This document shows positions 6,665 through 13,194 of a stretch of 13,194 bases of DNA, piece by piece (position 1 is the stretch's first letter; each line of letters begins with the position of its first letter). Both the position numbers and the translations under genes were made by a program. The notes beneath the pieces were generated by a model. That model saw only the letters and a program-made list of their open reading frames with translations. It was not told where the DNA came from and did no database searches. This DNA is from Prevotella sp. (lineage in GTDB: Bacteria > Bacteroidota > Bacteroidia > Bacteroidales > Bacteroidaceae), in NCBI GenBank assembly GCA_021204735.1, contig JAJPYV010000365.1, positions 1 to 13,194 on the forward strand. Reading direction: 5' to 3'.

Positions 6665-9600
6665 TTATTCTACTTTCACCACTTGTGATGGCGCAATAGC
6701 GGAATATTCGGGTGAGTAGGCACACTGAACAGTACAGGTGCCGGTCTCGTATTGTCCGCTCCTGTCAACATAGTATTCGCTCTCTATGATGTGTGTTCCC
6801 TTTGTCATGCTGTCGAAATAATAGTTTACGGAACAGTCTTTTGGTGTGCGGTAGTAACCGTTGTGATAACCGCTCAACTGTTCTACGGGTTCTATGCATG
6901 CTGCTCGCTTGTCATTCACTTGCACGAAATCGTAATCTCGGTCTGCTTTTATGGTTATGCGTATCTTTATCTTATCGCCCACTTTCAACGTTTCTGCTGG
7001 TGTACCGTCGGCGGTCAGTATCTCACGTGTTACTGTGAATCCTGATGAACTATTGGTTATTGCTGCTGTGTTCTGTGTGGTCTGCACATATATTGCGCCC
7101 CACGAAGTTCCCGTTGATGTCTTGTTTGCTGTGATTGTCTTCGCCTTGTCGGTTGCCATCGTGGTTTTCACATATCCTAATCCTGCTGTTGCTGCCGGCA
7201 GGTCGAGTTTCTTGCCGTCAACAGAAATTACTGTATTCTCTTGTTCTTCGAGAATTGACATGTTGCCGTTCAGAAATGCGAAAATTGCATTCACACTGTT
7301 TACTGGCGTGTCCCAACCTTGCACTCTCTTTTGTTGCAGCAACCACTGCTTCATTTCTTCAATGGTCTGGGCATATCCCTCTGGGTCAACTAACGTCATT
7401 GCTTCAATAGCTGCTACTTGGGTAGGTATCTTGTAATCAAACCAATTGTATGTGGCAAGCGGTGAATCGTAGTAACGCCCCATCTCCTCTGTAGCGACGG
7501 TGTATTCCTCAAGACTTCTGAGCATGTTTGTCGCATCATTTTTATTTGCTTGTTGTGCATAGCAGACAGCAAGAAGTGCCATGTCATAGAATTTATGTCC
7601 GTCGCCATTCTCCATGTATTTGTCAATTAGGTAATCGCCACTTCTTGATACTTCCTCTGATGGCTTTTCATGATTCAATGCATAACAGTAAATAAAGTGC
7701 AGCAAGTAATCATAGTTTGCATAATATGGTGTGCCTTCCTTGTCCATTTTCTTTGCCTTCTCTGCATCTTCAACAATGCGTTTTTCAAGGTATTCTTTCG
7801 CTTTGCTCATCATGTCTGATGTCTCACTCTGCGTGCCTGTCATACTGTTGAGACGTGACAGCAGTTCGAGAATGGTAACGGTAATCTGTGGTGAACCTTT
7901 TGGTGAACCTTGCCACCAACGGAAAGAACCGTCGTTATTGTCTTGCAACTTGCGCAACTTTTCTAATGTGTTACTTAGGTTGTCGCTAAGTGTTGTCTCG
8001 TCAAAGAAATTGGCTATGCGCTGCTTTTGGTCGGATTCTCCTACTGCCTCTGCGAGCCATGGCGTTTCTTCCAATACCATGGATTTTAGTTCTTGGTTCT
8101 TCTCCAAACTGCTCATCAGGCTCTCTTGCCCATCTTCGTTTTTCCACAAATCAAATACTTCTTTTATGCGTGGTGACTGTTTTATGATGTATGAGCCAAT
8201 GCTGTTGGCATAGTATGCTGCCGCAAGACTGATTGCGTTGTCGTCTTTCGCATTTCCGATATATGGCAGTGCTTGAACCATTAGCCATGATGGGTTGTTG
8301 GTGTATTCCACTGTCAGTCTGCCATTCTTGCTTTCTGATGGGAATAGCTTGGATATGTCAACTGTCTTTATTCCTTGTTCGTGTTGTGTGAACGGTATTG
8401 TATTGGTAACTGTTTCCGTGTTTGGAAGTATTGGCAGGTAATGTTGCTCACCGTCGTTAAAGTCCTTCCCGCTTGCGAAAATCTTGCATACGAGTAGTGT
8501 GTACTCGCCTGTTGCTGTATAGTCAAATGTCACGCTCGTTGTTTGGTTGGCTTTTACCGTAAAGTTTTTTGTTTGCTCATAAACCACCTTGTCGCTCTCT
8601 GGGTCGGTTAACTGCATTGTAACCTTACCGTCAACATGTTTTTCTGATGTGTTGATGAGTTTTGTGGCGATTGCTGCCTTGTCGCCTGTTCTTATAAATC
8701 GTGGCATATTTGGCTGTACCATCACTTCCTTGCGTGCAACTGCCTCTGCTGTGAGTTGACCGTGGTTCATCTCATAGTCGTGGGCAATTCCCATGAAACG
8801 CCATGATGTCAAACTTTCTGGCAGGGTGAATTTCATACTTACATTGCCTTTTTCATCGGTTTGTAAGGCTGGATAGAAGAATGCTGTTTCGTTGAGGTTC
8901 TCACGGAGCTGTACTTGCGTTGTGGAGGAAGATGTGTCTCCCGCATCTGAAAAACTCTTGACGTCTGTTGACAGTAATTCAACTGCCGCAGGTGCTTCTG
9001 CAACCATGTCGGCTGTTTCTGTAATTACATTCATGTTCTTCATGCGTGTCATTTTCAATGGCGAAGTTCCGTAAGAAACTTTTGTCAGACTGCCTATATC
9101 CATCTTGTTGAAAACCAACTGTTCTACATTGAGCAGTCGTGGCTGTGTGGAGAAATTCATTGCTAATTTCCCGTAAACAAGATTTTTCCAAACTGATGAT
9201 GGCAGGGTCTGCAAAATATTGTCGGTGAATGTCCAGTTGAATGGCATTATCGCATCAAGGGAGGCATCGTATAATGTTGCAAGCAGTTGGGCATCTGCTG
9301 GCATTCCGTCTGGTTTGGTAATGGTTAGTGTCCATTCTTCCGTCTGCCCTGGTGTCAGACGGTCTCTGAATGTTGACCATTCTAAATTCAGTGTCTTGTC
9401 TGGCAATGGGCGTTCTATCTTGAAGTTGTTGGTGTACATCTTGCCGTCTTTTACCCATGCAACATTGAAAAGAAGTCCTGAACCGTATTTCTCGTCATAC
9501 GTCAGTCGTTGTATCTTTATCTCATTACTGATGTTGAGTGTTCCGCTCTCAATCACTTCATTGCCCGACATGGCGGTGTAGAATACGTGTACGTTGGTGT

Positions 9601-12202
9601 CTGATGAACCTACTTGGACATATACAGGACTGCCGTCACGTGGGAACATGGTGTCGGAAAGGTAAAACCAGTCGTGTGTTTCTACGCATGGCTTACTGTC
9701 GTTTATACCGAAAATAACAAATTCTTTTCTTAATGTGTCTCCCTCGCAATATGCCATTAGGGTATGTTTGCCCGACTGTAGGGTAGGGGTGTTCCACTCT
9801 ATCTCTGTTGGGGCATTTGTCTTTGCATTGAAGGCATTGAATGAATTGTCGATGTAGTATCTTACTGTTCCGTCAATGTCTGCTCCCATGGCGTTCTTGA
9901 ATATGAATTTTACACTTTTTAGACTGTCTCTCAAAACTTTGCTTGGAATATCACATGAGAATGCCGTAGGCTTGTTGGCAAGGGTGAGGGCTAAATCTCC
10001 GCTACGTGTCTCTCCTCCTTGGTCTGTTACGTCTGCTGATGCGGTTATAGTATAGATGCGTGTAGCCCGCACGCTTGATTTTATTGGGCTCACGGTATTG
10101 CTCCCCTCTGGAAGTACCATAGGCATCTCAATCTGAAATGCTCCTTCACTGTCGGTAATCGTCTCTCCACTTGTCAGGATGTCTACTCCTGATTGGGTTG
10201 TTGATGTTGACAACCGCCACCATAGTGGTTGTGTACGCTTTACTGTATATTTTACTTTAGCTCCTTGTACTGGCACTCCTGAATAGGTGGTCGCATGGGC
10301 GGTAACCACTAACGTGTCTCCGATTTGATACTTACTGTTTATCTCTGGAAACTCTACTTGGAATGTGGGCCGTTTGTATTCTTCTACTTTTATATATGTA
10401 CTGCCGTTGATACCTCTGCCTGCTACTACTGAATATGTACCTGTCAAACCGCTTGATGGTAATTCGAAATCGGTGGATGCCGTACCATAACTGTCGGTGG
10501 TAACTGTTTGTTCTTTTATTACCTTGCCATTGGCATTTTTCAACGAAAGAGTGAACTCCTTGTCTGCTACTGCCTTTGTGTCTATCCCTTTCATATTGTT
10601 AAGTAGTATAGCTGCCACATGAATGGTCTGACCTGGACGGTAAATTTTCCTGTCGGTAAACAGATTCAGCACGTTTTTGTCGGTCTTGTTCTCATAATAA
10701 TTGAAACTGTTCCATGCGTATGTATATGGTGCTGCCTTGTCGGTTGTGGTGTATGCACGCATACTGCTGATTGCAGAACTGCCAAAATTGTACACGTATT
10801 CGCCTTTTTCATCGCAGGTTATAGTCTCTGACTTGCCTGAATTGAGTTTCATGTTGACTGTTGCACCTGGAATCGGTTGCCCTGTGATGGCATTCACCAC
10901 GGCTATACGTGTTTCATTGCCTGGCAATTGCTGGTGGAGGACATAAATATCGGTAACGTATAAAAGACTCCTTACGGGTTTGGTGTTGAGCAATAGATTT
11001 CTAACAGGTTTGGTACTGTAATTGTTTGCTGTTACTTCTACAAGATAAACACCAATGGGAAGTGTACCGAGCTGTATGGAATCTTCAAATGTGCGATAAT
11101 CGGGCTGTCCAATATACTGTTTTGTATTGGTCGTAACCGCAAGCTCATTGGCCATTCTTTTCAGTGTCTTGTAGTCGTTGTCGTTATCTGGATTCAGTTC
11201 TGTGTCTCCGTCTACTGACAGTCTTGTTACCGTAACTTTCACTTCTTCGATATTCCTCACCTCAAGTTTTAGCATTGCTGGAGTACCTGAAAAATTCACT
11301 TTGTTTTCCATTTTTGCCGTCAGGTAAGGACGGGTTATCTGTTTTAACTCATTGCGCAGAATGTTTGTTGACTTCCAATCTTTCCACTGACTGACGGCAT
11401 AGTTGATATATGCAACACGATTTTCAATGGTTACGCCACTGCATTTACTCATATAGTCGTAACGTTCTACGGCTACATCTCCACATGCTTTCAGGTCTTT
11501 GTAAATATTAATAAGTGAGTCGAGGGCAACAAGATAACCTGACCTTCCTAATGAGTATGGAAATGAGTAATAATTATTCTCGTTTCGTTTTTGCAGCATC
11601 CACAACGCTGAGAACATGGCTGCGGGACGATTGGTCGTGGTATTGTAATAACTGTTCATCGTCTCGTAATCTTCTGCTTCTTGTCCTAAAAGACTTAACA
11701 AATCGTTACTGAAATATCTGCTGTCTTTTCCCTTAACAACAAAAGGTTCGTATTTGAGAGCTTTCTTTTTGGCGAGCATCCCTGGATCTGACATTGCTTT
11801 CTTGAAAAATTCTGCTGCCTTGTCCTTGGCGTTACTTGCGAGTGATTGATTGTCGGTGTATATTCTTCCTAATACGGTATTCAGAACGGCTGCCATTGCT
11901 GGGTCTGTCGTTTCATATTCATCAACATCTTCCTCTAACTGTTCTATGCGTGGCTGCAACGAGTCTGGTGAAACGGTTGAGAGTATGCTCAGCATTTGTG
12001 TTTCTGCCTTGAGCAGGTTACCGTATGATGCTTCTGCTGTTGCTTTGTCGATAATCTGTTGCAGACATTCCATCTGTGTTCTCGGTAGGTCTTTTTCTGC
12101 GGCATCGTTTACGTTAATCCACATCTTCTTATATTTGTCGGCTGATATACCGGCAGGTAGAGCAAGTAAGAAGGTGAGCAATATAATGACATATTTTTTC
12201 AT
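6665..12202 (-). CDS. Alpha-2-macroglobulin family protein lacking the thioester
   Basis: This very large exported protein (1,845 residues) has macroglobulin architecture. A signal peptide (residues 1-21, cleavage probably at ISA|D) is followed by a mostly helical N-terminal region to about 300, then successive MG beta domains. The MG2 signature FTDRKIYRPGQ lies at 515-525. The A2M-domain segment with LPESLTSWRFMG is near 1126-1138, an alpha-helical thioester-domain-like region spans about 1290-1665, and a C-terminal MG10-like domain reaches the end. In bacterial relatives such as YfhM, a CxEQ thioester traps attacking proteases. Here the equivalent stretch after ALPYIG reads AKDDNAISLAAAYYANS (DDNA at 1320-1323), so covalent trapping is not possible by that route. 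There is no lipobox cysteine, unlike YfhM, and no penicillin-binding protein 1C neighbour. The start is the ATG that opens the signal peptide; a TTG at 12274 would bury it behind 24 polar residues. A periplasmic or surface protective role is inferred only. Confidence 0.9.
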   Translation of the reverse strand: MKKYVIILLTFLLALPAGISADKYKKMWINVNDAAEKDLPRTQMECLQQIIDKATAEASYGNLLKAETQMLSILSTVSPDSLQPRIEQLEEDVDEYETTDPAMAAVLNTVLGRIYTDNQSLASNAKDKAAEFFKKAMSDPGMLAKKKALKYEPFVVKGKDSRYFSNDLLSLLGQEAEDYETMNSYYNTTTNRPAAMFSALWMLQKRNENNYYSFPYSLGRSGYLVALDSLINIYKDLKACGDVAVERYDYMSKCSGVTIENRVAYINYAVSQWKDWKSTNILRNELKQITRPYLTAKMENKVNFSGTPAMLKLEVRNIEEVKVTVTRLSVDGDTELNPDNDNDYKTLKRMANELAVTTNTKQYIGQPDYRTFEDSIQLGTLPIGVYLVEVTANNYSTKPVRNLLLNTKPVRSLLYVTDIYVLHQQLPGNETRIAVVNAITGQPIPGATVNMKLNSGKSETITCDEKGEYVYNFGSSAISSMRAYTTTDKAAPYTYAWNSFNYYENKTDKNVLNLFTDRKIYRPGQTIHVAAILLNNMKGIDTKAVADKEFTLSLKNANGKVIKEQTVTTDSYGTASTDFELPSSGLTGTYSVVAGRGINGSTYIKVEEYKRPTFQVEFPEINSKYQIGDTLVVTAHATTYSGVPVQGAKVKYTVKRTQPLWWRLSTSTTQSGVDILTSGETITDSEGAFQIEMPMVLPEGSNTVSPIKSSVRATRIYTITASADVTDQGGETRSGDLALTLANKPTAFSCDIPSKVLRDSLKSVKFIFKNAMGADIDGTVRYYIDNSFNAFNAKTNAPTEIEWNTPTLQSGKHTLMAYCEGDTLRKEFVIFGINDSKPCVETHDWFYLSDTMFPRDGSPVYVQVGSSDTNVHVFYTAMSGNEVIESGTLNISNEIKIQRLTYDEKYGSGLLFNVAWVKDGKMYTNNFKIERPLPDKTLNLEWSTFRDRLTPGQTEEWTLTITKPDGMPADAQLLATLYDASLDAIMPFNWTFTDNILQTLPSSVWKNLVYGKLAMNFSTQPRLLNVEQLVFNKMDIGSLTKVSYGTSPLKMTRMKNMNVITETADMVAEAPAAVELLSTDVKSFSDAGDTSSSTTQVQLRENLNETAFFYPALQTDEKGNVSMKFTLPESLTSWRFMGIAHDYEMNHGQLTAEAVARKEVMVQPNMPRFIRTGDKAAIATKLINTSEKHVDGKVTMQLTDPESDKVVYEQTKNFTVKANQTTSVTFDYTATGEYTLLVCKIFASGKDFNDGEQHYLPILPNTETVTNTIPFTQHEQGIKTVDISKLFPSESKNGRLTVEYTNNPSWLMVQALPYIGNAKDDNAISLAAAYYANSIGSYIIKQSPRIKEVFDLWKNEDGQESLMSSLEKNQELKSMVLEETPWLAEAVGESDQKQRIANFFDETTLSDNLSNTLEKLRKLQDNNDGSFRWWQGSPKGSPQITVTILELLSRLNSMTGTQSETSDMMSKAKEYLEKRIVEDAEKAKKMDKEGTPYYANYDYLLHFIYCYALNHEKPSEEVSRSGDYLIDKYMENGDGHKFYDMALLAVCYAQQANKNDATNMLRSLEEYTVATEEMGRYYDSPLATYNWFDYKIPTQVAAIEAMTLVDPEGYAQTIEEMKQWLLQQKRVQGWDTPVNSVNAIFAFLNGNMSILEEQENTVISVDGKKLDLPAATAGLGYVKTTMATDKAKTITANKTSTGTSWGAIYVQTTQNTAAITNSSSGFTVTREILTADGTPAETLKVGDKIKIRITIKADRDYDFVQVNDKRAACIEPVEQLSGYHNGYYRTPKDCSVNYYFDSMTKGTHIIESEYYVDRSGQYETGTCTVQCAYSPEYSAIAPSQVVKVE

Positions 12203-12297
12203 ACTCTCATCGTTTTTGTTCTTTATTCTGTTTCTAATATGTGTATCAAAAAACTTTTTAGGATTGCTTCCCAAACCATTTTAGGCATATTATTCTG

Positions 12298-12328
12298 CAA
12301 AGATAAGAAAATAATTATAAAAATCAAA
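12298..12328 (-). promoter_or_regulatory. Bacteroidota-type promoter for the macroglobulin gene
   Basis: On the minus strand TTTG (12325-12328) is followed after 19 bp by TATCTTTG (12298-12305). This is a full match to the -33 TTTG and -7 TAnnTTTG elements of the Bacteroidota primary sigma factor. Transcription should start near 12291-12294, giving a leader of about 90 nt before the ATG at 12202. Because no comparable promoter was found further down the block, it may drive all four minus-strand genes. Confidence 0.75.
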
Positions 12329-12412
12329 AGTGTATGCATAGTTAAATATTTGTGCCTTTGTACAGAAAGTAAGAAATTCCTTGATTTCTTTTTTATTTAG
12401 CAAAGAAAACTG

Positions 12413-12420
12413 TAATTTTG
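12413..12420 (+). promoter_or_regulatory. Candidate -7 box for thrS
   Basis: TAATTTTG matches TAnnTTTG and lies 29 bp before the thrS ATG, giving a leader of about 22-25 nt. A proper TTTG at the usual distance upstream is missing; the region has only T-rich sequence (about 12386-12398). The rest of the 247-bp divergent gap is AT-rich, with no tRNA-like or T-box-like structure that I could recognise. Confidence 0.5.
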
Positions 12421-12449
12421 CAAAACAATTGTGAAAAAACAACGGAGCT

Positions 12450-13194
12450 ATGATAAATATAACATTTCCTGATGGTTCTGTACGCGAATACGAGAATGGC
12501 GTAACAGGACTTCAAATAGCAGAGAGTATTTCACCGGCTTTGGCGCGCAATGTTTTGTCTTGTGGCGTGAATGGTGAGACAGTGGAACTTAACCGTCCTA
12601 TTAATGTGGATGCAAAAATAGCACTTTACAAATGGGAAGACGAGGAGGGCAAACATTCTTTCTGGCATACATCTGCCCACCTGTTGGCAGAGGCTCTTAA
12701 AGAACTTTATCCTGGTATTCAGTTTGGCTTTGGTCCTGCCGTTGAAAATGGTTTTTTCTACGATGTAATGCCGAAAGAAGGTGATGTCATCAAGGAAGGT
12801 GACTTTGAGAAAATCGAACAGAAAATGAAGGAACTGGCTTCTAAGGATGAACCGGTTGTCAGAAAGGAAATATCAAAAAAAGATGCTCTGGCTGAATTCA
12901 AGGCTGATGGCCAGGAATATAAGTGTGAGCATATTGAGCAGGATCTTGAGGATGGTGAGATTACTACTTATACACAGGGTAATTTCACTGATCTTTGCAA
13001 GGGTCCGCATATCGTCAGTACGGGTGCTATCAAGGCTATCAAGATTACAAGTGTTGCCGGTGCTTTCTGGCGTGGTGATGCCAAGCGTGAACAGATGACT
13101 CGTATCTATGGTATCACGTTCCCGAAGAAAAAGATGCTTGACGAGTATCTTGTAATGCTTGAGGAGGCTAAGAAACGTGACCACCGCAAGATTG
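12450..13194 (+). CDS. thrS: Threonyl-tRNA synthetase, 5' part
   Basis: Threonyl-tRNA synthetase charges tRNA-Thr with threonine. The first 248 of about 640-650 residues are present, and the window ends inside the gene. Residues 1-62 form the TGS domain ([10 protein letters not shown], then [13 protein letters not shown]). Residues 63 to about 225 form the editing domain with the zinc-like site HTSAH (H73, H77) and DLCKGPH (C183, H187), which hydrolyses mischarged Ser-tRNA-Thr. The linker into the catalytic core begins at the edge ([16 protein letters not shown]), so class II motifs 1-3 are not visible. The ATG at 12450 gives the usual TGS start. A GGAG lies only 2 nt upstream of it, too close to be a normal Shine-Dalgarno site. 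It is divergent from the macroglobulin gene. In many bacteria infC, rpmI and rplT follow thrS, but that lies outside the window. Confidence 0.97.
   Translation, partial: MINITFPDGSVREYENGVTGLQIAESISPALARNVLSCGVNGETVELNRPINVDAKIALYKWEDEEGKHSFWHTSAHLLAEALKELYPGIQFGFGPAVENGFFYDVMPKEGDVIKEGDFEKIEQKMKELASKDEPVVRKEISKKDALAEFKADGQEYKCEHIEQDLEDGEITTYTQGNFTDLCKGPHIVSTGAIKAIKITSVAGAFWRGDAKREQMTRIYGITFPKKKMLDEYLVMLEEAKKRDHRKI

Noticed and set aside
6752..7436. Several plus-strand frames of 80-160 codons opposite the macroglobulin gene
   Set aside because: They are antisense shadows of a strongly supported 1,845-residue gene, with no start signals or domains of their own.
12203..12274. N-terminal extension of the macroglobulin-like protein from a TTG at 12274
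   Set aside because: It would place 24 polar residues ahead of a textbook signal peptide. The ATG at 12202 opens that signal peptide directly.
12203..12449. T-box or other riboswitch ahead of thrS
   Set aside because: The predicted leader is only about 25 nt, and no T-box motif or stable hairpin could be seen.

Overview
The window looks like chromosomal housekeeping and envelope DNA from a member of the Bacteroidota, most likely close to Prevotella. The clues are a PorQ-type protein next to cmk and near ispH, start codons mostly without Shine-Dalgarno sequences, and promoter elements of the TTTG / TAnnTTTG type used by the Bacteroidota primary sigma factor. The placement rests on gene content and promoter style and was not tested by alignment.

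Layout, left to right. A minus-strand pair comes first: a TonB-like protein (667-1368) followed by a polyprenyl diphosphate synthase (1-635), which runs off the left edge. A 180-bp divergent gap leads to the plus-strand pair porQ (1549-2496) and cmk (2541-3233). These converge on a long minus-strand block, transcribed right to left: a 1,845-residue alpha-2-macroglobulin-like protein (6665-12202), a DUF1573 protein (5456-6577), a MeaB/ArgK GTPase (4350-5444, 11 bp after the DUF1573 gene) and ispH (3353-4228). A 247-bp divergent gap holds promoters facing both ways. It is followed by the first 248 codons of thrS (12450 onward), cut by the right edge.

Functional links: IspH makes the C5 isoprenoid units that the polyprenyl synthase condenses. 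PorQ, the TonB-like protein, the macroglobulin-like protein and the DUF1573 protein all carry an export signal or membrane anchor, so much of the window serves the cell envelope. No tRNA, rRNA, CRISPR array, transposase or phage gene was seen.

The most unusual feature is a small GC-rich palindromic repeat, about 31-41 bp, present four times at the boundaries of the minus-strand block in otherwise AT-rich DNA. One copy lies in the ispH leader. One supplies the last codons and stop codon of the GTPase gene. One lies inside the signal-peptide coding region of the DUF1573 gene, where it is translated in its only open frame. One directly follows the stop codon of the macroglobulin-like gene and carries a run of nine C. 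It behaves like a miniature mobile or dispersed element tolerated within genes, and it is the best candidate here for undescribed biology.
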